Assembly (NCBI GenBank): GCA_022843745.1
Contig: JALHNB010000013.1
Coordinates: 62,001 to 126,000 of the forward strand
Reading direction: 5' to 3'
DNA length: 64,000 nucleotides
Source: Anaerolineae bacterium
GTDB lineage: Bacteria; Chloroflexota; Anaerolineae; Aggregatilineales; Phototrophicaceae
How positions within the stretch are numbered: position 1 is the stretch's first letter; each line of letters opens with the position of its first letter. Positions 45,645 through 55,627 of the stretch are shown here, one piece after another. The notes beneath the pieces are model-generated. The model did not search any database, was not told where the DNA came from, and saw only the letters and a list, made by a program, of their open reading frames with translations. Position numbers and translations under genes: made by a program.

Positions 45645-45921
45645 GTTTTTATCCCCTTGTTTGCGGGTAAACCCATGTTGAATCTTATCTCAAATTATGC
45701 TGGAGTACGAGTTAAAAGCTGCAAAAATTTCAACCGTGTGTTCCTGAGCGATGAAGGTGATTTATGTTTTGCCCTTGAAGTAAATTTTCGCTGATCCGCT
45801 GGCAGGCGAATAATTACGCATCAGACCGAAAACCTCGCAATTCAAATCTGACAACTTATCTTCATTTGCGTTAAACTAGGAGTAGTTTGGCGAAAATTTA
45901 TTTTTAAGGACTGTTCAAAAA

Positions 45922-47583
45922 ATGTATACAATTGGTATCGACTTCGGGACGGAGTCTGGGCGAGCCGTTCTGGTAGATGTGCGCGATGGTCGCGAAGTTG
46001 CTACGGCGGTGCATTCCTATGCGAATGGGGTGATTGACCAACATCTGCCAGGGAGTTCGCGCTCCCTCCCTCCTGATTGGGCGCTTCAAGACCCAATGGA
46101 TTACATCGAAGTTTTTAAGCACACGATTCCGGCGGTTTTGCGGCAGAGTGGGGTGAAGCCAGAGGAAGTCGTCGGCATCGCCACCGATTTCACCGCCTGC
46201 ACGATGCTACCGGTTAAAAGAGATGGTACGCCACTTTCGGTGCTGCCCGAATGGAGCAATAATCCCCATGCTTGGATCAAATTGTGGAAGCATCACGCCG
46301 CACAACCGCAGGCCGACCAGATCAACGAGACGGCACGGCGCATGGGTGAAAGTTGGCTGCAAAATTACGGCGGCAAAATTTCGTCTGAGTGGTTTTTCAG
46401 CAAGGCGTTACAAATTCTGAAGGAAGCGCCCGATGTTTATGCCGCTGCTGACAGGCTGATCGAAGCGGCTGATTGGGTGATCTGGCAGTTGACCGGAGTC
46501 GAATCGCGCAATGCCTGCACCGCTGGCTACAAAGCGATGGTGCAGAATGGTAACTTCCCGTCGCGCGAATATTTTGCCGCGCTTGACCCGCGTTTTGCGG
46601 ATGTCGTGGATACCAAAATGAGCCGCGAATTTGCAACGCTTGGCGCGAATGTCGGTGGGTTGACGGAGCAGGCCGCGCAGTGGACAGGTTTGCGCCCCGG
46701 AACAGCCGTCGCCGTCGCTAATGTGGATGCGCATGTCGCAGTTCCCGCCGTAAAAGTTACCAAACCCGGCACGATGGTCATGATTATGGGGACATCGACC
46801 TGTCACATGATTATCGACAGCGATCAACAAACCGTCGAGGGTATGTGCGGCGTCGTGCGCGATGGCATCATCCCCGGCTATTACGGCTATGAGGCTGGAC
46901 AAAGTGGCGTGGGCGATATTTTTGCGTGGTTCGTGAACAACGCTGTGCCACCAGAATATCATGAGGCTGCACAAGCGGCGGGTATGGATTTGCACCAGTA
47001 TCTTGAAACCGAAGCCGCCAAGCAAAAACCCGGTGAGCATGGCTTGATCGCACTCGATTGGTGGAATGGTAATCGCTCGACGCTGGTCGATGCAGATCTC
47101 ACCGGGCTGCTGGTTGGCGCGACGTTGGCGACTCGTGCTCCGGAAATTTATCGCGCTTTGATCGAATCGACAGCTTACGGCACACGCACGATTATCGAAT
47201 CATTTGAAGGACGCGGCATTCCGGTCAATGAACTGGTCGCGGCGGGCGGCCTGCCGGAGAAAAATAAGCTGCTCGTCCAGATTTATGCCGATGTGACTGG
47301 CAAGCCGATGAAGCTGGCGGGGTCGGGGCAATCACCCGCGCTCGGTTCGGCGATGCACGCCGCCGTTGCCGCCGGGGTTTATCCCGATATTCACGCCGCA
47401 GCCGAAAAGATGGGCAAAATCAAGGACGAAGTGGTGCATCCGATTGCCGAGAATAAGGCCATCTATGACCAGCTTTATGCGGATTACAAAACTTTGTATG
47501 ATTATTTCGGGCGTGGACAAAACGACGTGATGAAGCGCCTGAAGAAAATTCGACGCGAGGCGCGAGGAGGGATCGAAGGTTGA
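45922..47583 (+). CDS. araB: Ribulokinase (FGGY family)
   Basis: 553 aa, close to E. coli AraB (566). ATP-dependent phosphorylation of L-ribulose (possibly other ketopentoses). AraB features: TIGIDFGTESGRAVLVDV, GVIDQHLPG, PDWALQDPMDYIE, GIATDFTACTMLPV, EWSNNPHAWIKLWKHHAA, MVMIMGTSTCHMI, GYEAGQSGVGDIFAWF and VAAGGLPEKNKLLVQIYADV. AAGGA precedes the ATG by 11 nt. It is translationally coupled to the epimerase gene (stop and start overlap by 4 nt). No araA or araR lies beside it; the isomerase-like gene at 50850 is the likely partner. Confidence 0.93.
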   Translation: MYTIGIDFGTESGRAVLVDVRDGREVATAVHSYANGVIDQHLPGSSRSLPPDWALQDPMDYIEVFKHTIPAVLRQSGVKPEEVVGIATDFTACTMLPVKRDGTPLSVLPEWSNNPHAWIKLWKHHAAQPQADQINETARRMGESWLQNYGGKISSEWFFSKALQILKEAPDVYAAADRLIEAADWVIWQLTGVESRNACTAGYKAMVQNGNFPSREYFAALDPRFADVVDTKMSREFATLGANVGGLTEQAAQWTGLRPGTAVAVANVDAHVAVPAVKVTKPGTMVMIMGTSTCHMIIDSDQQTVEGMCGVVRDGIIPGYYGYEAGQSGVGDIFAWFVNNAVPPEYHEAAQAAGMDLHQYLETEAAKQKPGEHGLIALDWWNGNRSTLVDADLTGLLVGATLATRAPEIYRALIESTAYGTRTIIESFEGRGIPVNELVAAGGLPEKNKLLVQIYADVTGKPMKLAGSGQSPALGSAMHAAVAAGVYPDIHAAAEKMGKIKDEVVHPIAENKAIYDQLYADYKTLYDYFGRGQNDVMKRLKKIRREARGGIEG

Positions 47584-48230
47584 AATTAGCTAAATTGCGG
47601 GCTGAAGTCTGCGCATTGCACACCGAGTTACCGAACAATCACCTCGTCGCCTGGACAAGCGGTAATGTGAGCGCACGTGACCCCGAATCCGGTCTCGTGG
47701 TGATTAAGCCCAGCGGCATCAAATTCCGTGACCTCACGCCGGAAAATATGGTGATTGTGGATGTTGACGGTAAAATTGTTGAAGGTGATTATAAAGCGTC
47801 ATCCGATACCGCTTCACACTGCTATATCTATCGCCAGCGCCCTGATGTCAACGGAATCGTGCATACCCATTCGCGTTATGCGACGGCCTTTGCCACGCTG
47901 GGACGCGAAATCCCGTGTGTGACGACGGCGATGGCTGACGAATTTGGCGGGTCGATTCCCTGTGGCGGATTCGCGCTCATTGGTGGAGAGGAGATCGGCC
48001 AGCAGGTCGTCAAAGCGCTGGAAGGCTCACACAGCCCGGCCTGTATTTTGCAGAGTCACGGCGTTTTCGCCACAGGCGCGACGGCAGAAAAAGCAGTACA
48101 GGCGGCGGTCATGACCGAAGACAACGCGGCCATTGTCTGGACGGCGCTGCAAATCGGCACTCCTTTGACGATTTCTGATGAGGACATCGCCAAATTGCAT
48201 CACCGTTACACGCATGTATACGGACAATAA
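47580..48230 (+). CDS. araD: L-ribulose-5-phosphate 4-epimerase
   Basis: 216 aa (E. coli AraD 231) from TTG 47580 with AGGAGG 9 nt upstream, overlapping the kinase stop codon. Class II aldolase/epimerase fold: TSGNVSARD, IKPSGIKF, SSDTASH with D76, and HTHS with zinc ligands H95 and H97, the same numbers as in E. coli AraD, then the third ligand in LQSHGVFATG. Converts L-ribulose 5-phosphate to D-xylulose 5-phosphate. The C-terminus is slightly short, but the final YTHVYGQ matches the usual AraD tail. Confidence 0.92.
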   Translation: MKLAKLRAEVCALHTELPNNHLVAWTSGNVSARDPESGLVVIKPSGIKFRDLTPENMVIVDVDGKIVEGDYKASSDTASHCYIYRQRPDVNGIVHTHSRYATAFATLGREIPCVTTAMADEFGGSIPCGGFALIGGEEIGQQVVKALEGSHSPACILQSHGVFATGATAEKAVQAAVMTEDNAAIVWTALQIGTPLTISDEDIAKLHHRYTHVYGQ

Positions 48231-48267
48231 ACTAGAACATCTGAATTTTTAAGGAGAGAAAATCGTT

Positions 48268-49830
48268 ATGCCAATAAAAATTGCAATGATCGGGGCGGGG
48301 TCAATCGGCTTTACCCGACGTTTGATGCAGGATATTCTGGCGGTGCCGGAACTGCAAGACACGACCTTCGTGTTTATGGATATATCCCAGGAAAACCTGG
48401 ATATGGTCTCACAGCTTTGCGAACGCGACATCAAATTCAACAATTTGCCTGCAAAAGTGGTCGGTACGACCAGCCAGCGTGAGGCAATCGAAGGTGCGGA
48501 TTACGTGATTTCCACGATCCGGCAGGGTGGGCTGGAAGCATTCGCGACAGATATCGACATTCCGCTGAAATATGGCATCGACCAATGTGTCGGCGATACC
48601 ATCTGCGCAGGCGGCATCATGTATGCCCAACGCACCATCCCCGTACTGCTGAATATCTGCAAGGATATTCGCGAAGTCGGCGCGTCGGATGCACTGTTTT
48701 TGAATTACTCGAATCCGATGGCGATGAACACCTGGGCCTGCAACAAATACGGCGGTGTCCAGACGATAGGCCTGTGTCACGGTGTCCAGGGCGCACACTG
48801 GCAGATCGTAAACTGCATCGAACATTGGGCGAAGGCCGAAGGATTAATCGGCGAGGACGAAAAACTGCACCGCCGCGATGTCGATGTGATCGCAGCAGGC
48901 ATCAATCACCAGACGTGGTTTGTGAAAGTCCACTGGCGCGGCATGGACATGATCCCGCGTTTGCTCGAATTGTTCGAAAATCATCCCAAATACCCGGAAA
49001 CTGAAAAAGTGCGTATCGACGTGCTGCGGCGCTTCGGCTACTACAGCACCGAATCGAACGGTCATTTGAGTGAATACCTGCCCTGGTATCGGAAGCGCGT
49101 GGACGAAATCAACCAATGGATCGACCTCTCAAGCTGGATTAACGGCGAAACGGGCGGCTACCTGCGCGTTTGTACCGAAGGTCGCAACTGGTTTGAGACG
49201 GATTTCCCTAACTGGATGAAGGAAGAACCGCCCACAATCTCGCCGGATCGTCGCAGCGAAGAACATGGTTCGTATATCATCGAATCGCTGGAAACCGGGC
49301 GCACCTATCGCGGGCATTTCAATATCCCCAACCAGAATCACATCACGAATCTGCCCAATGGCTGTATCATCGAAATCCCCGGCTATGTGGACAAAAATGG
49401 CATCAATATGCCTGTGGTTGGTGATCTGCCGATGGCGTGTGCGGCGACTTGCTCTGCCAGCGTCCGCGTTCAGGAAATGGGTATGGAGGCGGCAGTACAT
49501 GGCGATGTGACCCTGCTCAAACAATCCATGCTGCATGATCCGCTGGTCGGCGCGGTCTGCAACCCCGAAGAAGTCTGGCAGATGACCGACGAAATGCTGG
49601 TCGCGCAGGCCAAATGGCTGCCCAATTACGCGCATGAAACCTCCGCTGCACAACAGCGCCTCAATAACGCCGTTATCAACGGTACGCGCGTCAAATTGAC
49701 CGAAACCAAAGGTGCGGCGCGGTTGCAAATCAAGTCCGTCGAAGAGATGGCGAAGAACAAAGCTGAATCGCGTGCCAGCGCTGCTGCCGCCGATAAAGGC
49801 AAAATGACAAAAGAACCCGAAGCACATTAG
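48268..49830 (+). CDS. Glycoside hydrolase family 4, MelA-like (alpha-galactosidase type)
   Basis: 520 aa (MelA is about 450) from the ATG at 48268 with GGAGAG upstream. GH4 motifs: IAMIGAGSIGFTRRLMQDIL, FVFMDISQENLD, DYVISTIRQGGLEAF, CVGDTICAGGIMYAQRTIPV, LNYSNPMAMNTWAC, metal ligands in IGLCHGVQG (Cys) and AGINHQTWFVKV (His). The central part has GYYSTESNGHLSEYLPWYRK, as in MelA. The C-terminal ~35 residues (AKNKAESRASAAAADKGKMT) are charged, low-complexity and absent in most relatives. NAD- and metal-dependent hydrolysis of alpha-galactosides is likely; glucuronides or glucosides cannot be excluded. Confidence 0.91.
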   Translation: MPIKIAMIGAGSIGFTRRLMQDILAVPELQDTTFVFMDISQENLDMVSQLCERDIKFNNLPAKVVGTTSQREAIEGADYVISTIRQGGLEAFATDIDIPLKYGIDQCVGDTICAGGIMYAQRTIPVLLNICKDIREVGASDALFLNYSNPMAMNTWACNKYGGVQTIGLCHGVQGAHWQIVNCIEHWAKAEGLIGEDEKLHRRDVDVIAAGINHQTWFVKVHWRGMDMIPRLLELFENHPKYPETEKVRIDVLRRFGYYSTESNGHLSEYLPWYRKRVDEINQWIDLSSWINGETGGYLRVCTEGRNWFETDFPNWMKEEPPTISPDRRSEEHGSYIIESLETGRTYRGHFNIPNQNHITNLPNGCIIEIPGYVDKNGINMPVVGDLPMACAATCSASVRVQEMGMEAAVHGDVTLLKQSMLHDPLVGAVCNPEEVWQMTDEMLVAQAKWLPNYAHETSAAQQRLNNAVINGTRVKLTETKGAARLQIKSVEEMAKNKAESRASAAAADKGKMTKEPEAH

Positions 49831-49841
49831 AGATTTGTCGC

Positions 49842-49869
49842 GTAGGGGCGCAGCGCGCTGCGCCCCTAC
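49842..49869. repeat. Short palindromic repeat
   Basis: Perfect 13-bp stem GTAGGGGCGCAGC / GCTGCGCCCCTAC around GC, between the GH4 and aldolase genes. It is the clearest copy of the palindrome family with GTAGGGGC / GCCCCTAC ends. Confidence 0.75.
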
Positions 49870-49884
49870 AAATAGGATATATGT

Positions 49885-50775
49885 ATGTCTCATTTTCACG
49901 GTATCTGGCCCGCGCTGGTCACGCCATTTACGGACGATAACACAGTCAATGTCCCGGTTTTGCGGGCGTTAGTCGATGATCTGATCGCCAAAAAAGTCGA
50001 TGGTTTTTACGTGTGTGGCTCGACGGGCGAAGGCGTTCTAATGTCCGTCGCCGAGCGCAAATTGGTCGTGGAAACGGTACTGTCGCAAGCCAATGGTCGT
50101 GTGCCAGTTATTGCGCATATCGGCGCGATGGCGCTGGTGGATGCGCGTGACCTGGCGTGGCACGCTTGCGATCATGGCGCGGCGGGCGTGAGCAGCATTC
50201 TTTTACCACAATATAGCGGCATTGACAGCCTGTATGCCTATTTTGAAAATCTCGCGGCGGCTGTACCTGATTTGCCTGTCCTGGCTTATATGCTGAACAG
50301 CAGCTACAACAACGTCGATTTGATGTGCCGTTTGATGCAAATCCCGAATCTGATGGGCGCGAAATACACCGGGCCGGATGTCTACGAATTTGGAGAGGTC
50401 GTCCGGCTGCGCGACGAAAACTGGACAATGCTTTCCGGCATGGATGAAGTCTGTTTATACGCCGCGATGCAGGGCGCTCACGGCAACATCGGCTCGACGC
50501 TGAATTTTATGCCGGGTGTCTATCGCGCTATTCACGAATCTGTGCGCAGTGGAAATCTGGCGGAAGGGCAGTCGCTTCAGATACGCGCGAATCGTGTGAC
50601 GACGGTCATGATTAATGCCGGATTTATGGGCGCGATCAAACAGGTCGTGCTGCCCATGCTCGGCTTCGACTGTGGCCTGCCGCGTTTGCCGCATTCGCCA
50701 CTTGCACCCGAAAAACTTGCAGCTTTACGAGATGAACTCGAAGCCGCTGGTTTTGCAGAACTGGCAGCGATGTAA
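49885..50775 (+). CDS. DapA/NanA-family class I aldolase
   Basis: 296 aa TIM-barrel aldolase or dehydratase. WPALVTPFTDDNTVN, YVCGSTGEG (43-51, substrate carboxylate binding), LAYMLNSS with catalytic Y135, and MGAKYTGPDVYE with Schiff-base lysine K160. The last two blocks and GSTGEG resemble N-acetylneuraminate lyase more than dihydrodipicolinate synthase. It acts on a 2-keto acid sugar or its precursor. Placed among glycosidase and pentose genes, it is more likely catabolic (sialic acid or sugar-acid breakdown) than for lysine synthesis. Confidence 0.88.
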   Translation: MSHFHGIWPALVTPFTDDNTVNVPVLRALVDDLIAKKVDGFYVCGSTGEGVLMSVAERKLVVETVLSQANGRVPVIAHIGAMALVDARDLAWHACDHGAAGVSSILLPQYSGIDSLYAYFENLAAAVPDLPVLAYMLNSSYNNVDLMCRLMQIPNLMGAKYTGPDVYEFGEVVRLRDENWTMLSGMDEVCLYAAMQGAHGNIGSTLNFMPGVYRAIHESVRSGNLAEGQSLQIRANRVTTVMINAGFMGAIKQVVLPMLGFDCGLPRLPHSPLAPEKLAALRDELEAAGFAELAAM

Positions 50776-50849
50776 ACATTTGTAGCTGCATAGCTCAAGT
50801 TTGCCCATTTTGGATATTCAAAATTTTTGTTGAAACTAGGAGAAAAACA

Positions 50850-52307
50850 ATGGCTTTAGCACAACCTCAACGAATCCCCGCATCCTCATTGAATCAACGC
50901 CCGGTCACACTGGCGGTGATTGTGGGCAATCGCGGTTTTTTCCCGCATCATCTGGCACTCAAGGGGCGCAATACAATCCTCGAAATTCTGGAAAAAGCAG
51001 GCATCAAAGCCATCATCACGCCAGAAAACGACACCAACGTCGGCGCGATTGAATCGCTGAATGAAGCGCGGCTGTGTGGTGAATTGTTCCGCCAGCACCG
51101 CGACGAAATCGACGGCGTTCTGGTAACGCTCCCAAACTTTGGCGACGAACGTGCGATTGCCAATACGCTGCGTTTTGCTGACCTCGACGTGCCGGTGCTG
51201 ATCCACGCTTTCCCCGACGATGCGACCCGCATGGACATCAAGAATCGCCGTGACAGCTTTTGCGGCAAGATGAGCGCCTGCAATAATCTGCGCCAGTACA
51301 ACATCAAATATTCGCTGACCAGCAACCATACAATGGATCCGACCACTCCCGAATTCATGGCTGATTTGAAGCAGTTCGCTGCCGTGTGCCGTGTCGTGCG
51401 TGGTCTGCGAACCGCGCGTTTGGGCATGATGGGCGCACGTCCGAAAGAATTCAAGACCGTGCGTTTCAGCGAAAAACTGCTCGACCACGCCGGGATCACT
51501 GTCGAAACGCTCGATCTCTCGGAAGTGTTTGGTCAGATTGATCGCCTGGAGGACGATAACGAGATTGTCGTCAGCAAATTGAACGACATCAAGAATTACG
51601 CGCGTACCGCCAGTGTGCCGCAGCTTTCGCTCAACCGCATGGCGAAATTCGGTGTCGTGCTGGATCGCTGGATGGATGAGAATCAGCTTGACGCGACGGC
51701 GATTCAATGCTGGACTTCGATGGAAGAATATTTCGGTGTTGTCCCCTGCACGCTGATGAGCATGAGCAGTAATAAGCTGAATCCCTCGGCCTGCGAAACC
51801 GATATTGTCGGTGCGCTGGCGATGCTGGGGCTGCAATTGGCATCCGGCAAGCCGTCAGCACTGGTCGATTGGAACAACAACTACGGTGAAGACCCGGATA
51901 AAGCCGTTGTTTTCCATTGCTCAAACCTGCCCAAAGACGTGTTCATTGACGACATTCCCGTCATGGATTTTCAGGAAATCATCGCTGGTACTGTCGGACG
52001 CGAAAACACCTACGGCACGATCTATGGTCGTGTGAAAGAAAGTCCTTTCACCTATCTGCGTATTTCCACCGACGATTTTTCGGGCAAAATGACAGCCTAT
52101 GTGGGCGAAGGTGAATTCACAAACGACCCGATTGACACATTCGGTGGCTATGGTGTGGTGCAGGTGCCGCGCTTCCAGGAATTGCTGGCCTATATCTGCG
52201 ACAACGGATTTGAGCATCATGTTTCGATCAACCAGGCACGAGTCGGCGGCGCACTCAACGAAGCGATGTCGAAATACCTGGGTTGGTCAGTTTATCAACA
52301 TAAATAG
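50850..52307 (+). CDS. L-fucose/L-arabinose isomerase-family protein
   Basis: 485 aa. The three-domain fucose/arabinose isomerase fold: TLAVIVGNRGFFP, EIDGVLVTLPNFGDE, DLDVPVLIHAFPDD, RLGMMGARPKEFKTVRF, DATAIQCWTSMEEYFGVVPC with the metal-binding Glu, GKPSALVDWNNNYGEDPD with the metal-binding Asp, and NGFEHHVSINQARVGGAL with the metal-binding His. It is not a canonical AraA or FucI. Next to kinase and epimerase genes it could supply the missing aldose-ketose isomerisation of an L-arabinose-like route. GGAG (AGGAGAAAAACA) precedes the ATG. Confidence 0.88.
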   Translation: MALAQPQRIPASSLNQRPVTLAVIVGNRGFFPHHLALKGRNTILEILEKAGIKAIITPENDTNVGAIESLNEARLCGELFRQHRDEIDGVLVTLPNFGDERAIANTLRFADLDVPVLIHAFPDDATRMDIKNRRDSFCGKMSACNNLRQYNIKYSLTSNHTMDPTTPEFMADLKQFAAVCRVVRGLRTARLGMMGARPKEFKTVRFSEKLLDHAGITVETLDLSEVFGQIDRLEDDNEIVVSKLNDIKNYARTASVPQLSLNRMAKFGVVLDRWMDENQLDATAIQCWTSMEEYFGVVPCTLMSMSSNKLNPSACETDIVGALAMLGLQLASGKPSALVDWNNNYGEDPDKAVVFHCSNLPKDVFIDDIPVMDFQEIIAGTVGRENTYGTIYGRVKESPFTYLRISTDDFSGKMTAYVGEGEFTNDPIDTFGGYGVVQVPRFQELLAYICDNGFEHHVSINQARVGGALNEAMSKYLGWSVYQHK

Positions 52308-52372
52308 CTGTTAGCCTCAGCGGTCAGCCGTCAGCTTTATGTGATTTGATTTTTGAAGTTGGTAAATCGCAT

Positions 52373-52394
52373 GGGGCATGATATATCATGCCCC
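52373..52394. repeat. Short palindromic repeat
   Basis: A perfect 22-nt palindrome, GGGGCATGATA / TATCATGCCCC, followed by TACGAAA, between the isomerase and mannosidase genes. Member of the palindrome family; could also act as a weak terminator. Confidence 0.7.
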
Positions 52395-52489
52395 TACGAA
52401 AACCGTTACCACATTCATTGGCCGATTTGCTTTGGCTGCCTCGCTGAAATACTGACAAGCTCATTGCTTATCTTGAAGGAGACTCACTT

Positions 52490-55400
52490 TTGATTCACAA
52501 AGTTCGCTGGACTGCCCAGAAAATCGGCCAACGCATCGCTCTCATCGAGCCGTTGGTCTATCGCAAACGTCATCCGCTGCCGTCATTTCACTTTGCGACT
52601 CTGCCTGACCCGATGGATTCACCACCGATTGCGCCCGATGTGGATGACAGCGCATGGCAGGTCATCGAGCCAGGTACCTATTGGTCGTGGGTAAACGTCA
52701 ATTTTGTATTGCGGACGAGCTTCCAGGTGCCGTCAGAGTGGGAAGCAGATCGTGCCGTCGCGCTCTATTTACCGTTAGGCGAACTCGGCGGATTCAGCCA
52801 CCCCGAATCGCTGGCCTACATCGACGGTATATCTTATGCCGCTGCGGATCGTCATCACCAGGAAATTCAACTGGCTGACCAATGGCGCGATGGTCAACCC
52901 CACGCGCTGGCACTGCACGGCTGGACAGGTGTCGCCCCCGATTCGCGTCAGCAGCAAATTCGCCAATGTGAAGTCGTCCAGATCGACCAGCCCACGCGCG
53001 ATTTCCTTGCAACCGCGCGAATCGCGTTGGGGATCGCCAAAGTTCTGGACGAAAATGAACCCGCCAAAGGTCACTTATTGACCGCGCTGGATGATGCCTT
53101 CAAAATTCTCGATACGCGCGAACCATTTGGTGATGCGTTTTATGAGAGTGTTCCCGCTGCGCATGAAGCGCTCAAAAATGGCATCGCCAAAGCTGGCCCG
53201 GCGATGGATGTGTCGATTACCGCATCCGGTCATGCGCACATTGATGTGGCGTGGCTGTGGACATTGGGGCAGACCCGCCGCAAAGCCGGACGCACATTCC
53301 ACACGGTTCTGCGCCTGATGGAACAATTCCCGGATTATCATTTTTCACAGAGCCAACCGCAGCTTTACGATTACGTCCGCCAGGACTATCCCGAATTGCT
53401 TGAGGCGATCAAAGAGCGCGTTGCTGAAGGACGTTGGGAGCCGATTGGCGGCATGTGGATCGAAGCCGATTGCAACCTCAGCGGCGCAGAATCATTGGCG
53501 CGGCAATTTTTGCTTGGGCGTACATTTTTCCGCAAGCTTTTCGGCGAAGGTGTCGAATCGCCCGTGCTGTGGCTGCCGGACGTGTTCGGTTACGCCTGGG
53601 CGCTGCCGCAGTTGATTAAACAGGCTGGACTGGAATATTTCTTCACCATCAAGATTGGCTGGAGTCAATATAACCGCCTGCCGTATGACAGCTTCTGGTG
53701 GCAGGGTGTGGATGGCACGCGCGTACTGACTCACTTCAGCACGACCAAAGAGCCGAGCAGCCCATACGCCGCGACCTACAACGCGATGGCGAATGCCGAA
53801 GAAACGATAGGTACCTGGATTAACTTCCAGCAAAAAGAGACGCAGCAGGACTTGCTAATGGCCTTCGGATATGGTGATGGCGGCGGCGGTCCGACCCGCG
53901 AAATGCTGGAAAATATCCGCGAGATGGCGAATTTCCCGGCCACGCCAAGAATGCAGCAGCGCGATGTGGGTGATTTCTTCAAAGATATGGAAGAAAAATA
54001 CGGCGACGATCTGCCTACCTGGAATGGCGAACTCTATCTCGAATTCCATCGCGGGACTTACACCACGCAGAGCCGCAATAAACGTGCCAATCGTAAAGCC
54101 GAATTTTTGCTACACGATGCCGAATTTGCCGCGACACTCGCCAGCCTGCTTGATCCGACTTATGAATACCCAGCAGAGATGATTAACAAAGCCTGGGAAC
54201 TCATCTGCCTGAATCAATTCCACGACATCATCCCTGGTAGCAGTATTCACGATGTTTATATTGAGTCGCAGCAGCAGTACGCTGAAATCACGGCGATGGG
54301 TACGACAGTGCGCGACTGTGCGCTGCTGCCGATTGCCGCCAAACTCGGCGCGGATTTGCTCATCGTGAACCCAACCTCATTCACGCGGCGCGACCTGGCT
54401 TTCTGGCAGGGCAAAGTTAGTGCATCGAAAATTTTGCGCCGTCCTGACGGAACGCCCGTCCTGACACAATCGACCAGCCAGGGAACGTGGATCGCGATTG
54501 GCGACATTGCGCCTCTCAGCGTGACACCGCTGACGATGGCTGATGACAGCGCGACGATGCCGGAAACCGGACTGATCGTGACACCGACGCTGCTGGAAAA
54601 CGACTATGTTCGCGTTGAACTGAACGACGCTGGCGACATCACGCGCATTTATGACAAAGCCAACGAGCGCGAAGTTTTGAGTGGAATCGCCAACCAGTTC
54701 CAGGCGTTTGAAGATCGCCCCATGAATTGGGATGCCTGGGATGTCGATATTTTCTATGACGACAAAATGTGGTTGAGCGATCCCGCCTCACAGGTTAAAG
54801 TGGTCGAGGCTGGCCCGCTGAGGGCGACGCTGGAAATTCACCGCCGTGTGCTGCACAGCGATTATGTACAGCGCATTTCGCTGGCCTATAACAGCCCACA
54901 GCTTGATTTCGACACGAGCATAGACTGGCGCGAACGCCATATCCTGCTGAAAGTGGCTTTCCCGGTAGAAATTCTCTCGCCTGTCGCGACCTACGACATC
55001 CAGTGGGGCAACGTCCAGCGCCCGACGCACCATAACACCAGTTGGGACTGGGCGCGTTTTGAGACCTGCGCACAAAAATGGGTTGACCTTAGCGAAGGCG
55101 ATTACGGTGTCAGCCTGTTGAACGACTGTAAATACGGCCATGATATTCACGGCAAGGTGATGCGAATCAGCCTGCTGCGCGCACCGACCATGCCCGATCC
55201 TGAGGCCGACCAGGGTGAACATCGTTTTGCCTACAGCCTCCTGCCTCATACAGGCGGTTGGGATGTGTCTACGATGGCAGCAGCTTATGGGCTGAATGAT
55301 GCGTTGATTGTCTGGGAGGGTGGTCATTCAGCGAGTGACCCGCAGCCGATTGCGTCCGGCCTCATCACAGCCGATCACACAAATATTGTTATCGAGACGA

Positions 55401-55618
55401 TTAAACGCGCTGAAGACGGAAACGGCATCATTGTGCGTCTCTACGAGAGCCAGCGTCGGCGTGGTAATGTGAAATTGACGACCAGCTTTGGCCTCAAAAG
55501 CGCCTCGCGGACGAACCTGCTTGAAGACGATCAGGAAGCCGTTGCGGTTGATGGTAACAGCATTGATTTGTACATCAAGCCGTATGAAATCGTGACGCTC
55601 CGCCTCGTCCCCGCGTAA
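52490..55618 (+). CDS. Alpha-mannosidase, glycoside hydrolase family 38
   Basis: 1042 aa from TTG 52490, with AAGGAGA upstream. Residues about 240-520 are the GH38 catalytic domain: SGHAHIDVAWLWTLGQTRRK (zinc ligands H and D near 249-251), FSQSQPQLYDYVRQDYPELL, GRWEPIGGMWIEADCNLSG, LWLPDVFGYAWALPQL with the nucleophile Asp near 364, and LMAFGYGDGGGGPT. A middle helical domain (NQFHDIIPGSSIHDVY) and C-terminal beta-sandwich domains complete the bacterial MngB/Ams1-like layout. No signal peptide, so cytoplasmic: it would trim imported mannosides. Last gene of the glycan-catabolic series. Confidence 0.94.
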   Translation: MIHKVRWTAQKIGQRIALIEPLVYRKRHPLPSFHFATLPDPMDSPPIAPDVDDSAWQVIEPGTYWSWVNVNFVLRTSFQVPSEWEADRAVALYLPLGELGGFSHPESLAYIDGISYAAADRHHQEIQLADQWRDGQPHALALHGWTGVAPDSRQQQIRQCEVVQIDQPTRDFLATARIALGIAKVLDENEPAKGHLLTALDDAFKILDTREPFGDAFYESVPAAHEALKNGIAKAGPAMDVSITASGHAHIDVAWLWTLGQTRRKAGRTFHTVLRLMEQFPDYHFSQSQPQLYDYVRQDYPELLEAIKERVAEGRWEPIGGMWIEADCNLSGAESLARQFLLGRTFFRKLFGEGVESPVLWLPDVFGYAWALPQLIKQAGLEYFFTIKIGWSQYNRLPYDSFWWQGVDGTRVLTHFSTTKEPSSPYAATYNAMANAEETIGTWINFQQKETQQDLLMAFGYGDGGGGPTREMLENIREMANFPATPRMQQRDVGDFFKDMEEKYGDDLPTWNGELYLEFHRGTYTTQSRNKRANRKAEFLLHDAEFAATLASLLDPTYEYPAEMINKAWELICLNQFHDIIPGSSIHDVYIESQQQYAEITAMGTTVRDCALLPIAAKLGADLLIVNPTSFTRRDLAFWQGKVSASKILRRPDGTPVLTQSTSQGTWIAIGDIAPLSVTPLTMADDSATMPETGLIVTPTLLENDYVRVELNDAGDITRIYDKANEREVLSGIANQFQAFEDRPMNWDAWDVDIFYDDKMWLSDPASQVKVVEAGPLRATLEIHRRVLHSDYVQRISLAYNSPQLDFDTSIDWRERHILLKVAFPVEILSPVATYDIQWGNVQRPTHHNTSWDWARFETCAQKWVDLSEGDYGVSLLNDCKYGHDIHGKVMRISLLRAPTMPDPEADQGEHRFAYSLLPHTGGWDVSTMAAAYGLNDALIVWEGGHSASDPQPIASGLITADHTNIVIETIKRAEDGNGIIVRLYESQRRRGNVKLTTSFGLKSASRTNLLEDDQEAVAVDGNSIDLYIKPYEIVTLRLVPA

Positions 55619-55627
55619 TATCAAAAT

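Noticed and set aside
45645-45921. Search for a tRNA or small RNA gene in this 277-bp gap
   Set aside because: No cloverleaf, anticodon stem or T-loop sequence could be found; it probably holds only the promoters of ppgK and araB.
49129-49899. 256-codon minus-strand frame opposite the second GH4 gene
   Set aside because: Antisense shadow; no motif, no ribosome site, no partner.
50886-51836. 316-codon open frame on the minus strand opposite the isomerase gene
   Set aside because: It mirrors a convincing isomerase gene, has no ribosome site and has a His/Arg/Asn-rich composition typical of antisense frames in moderately GC-rich DNA.
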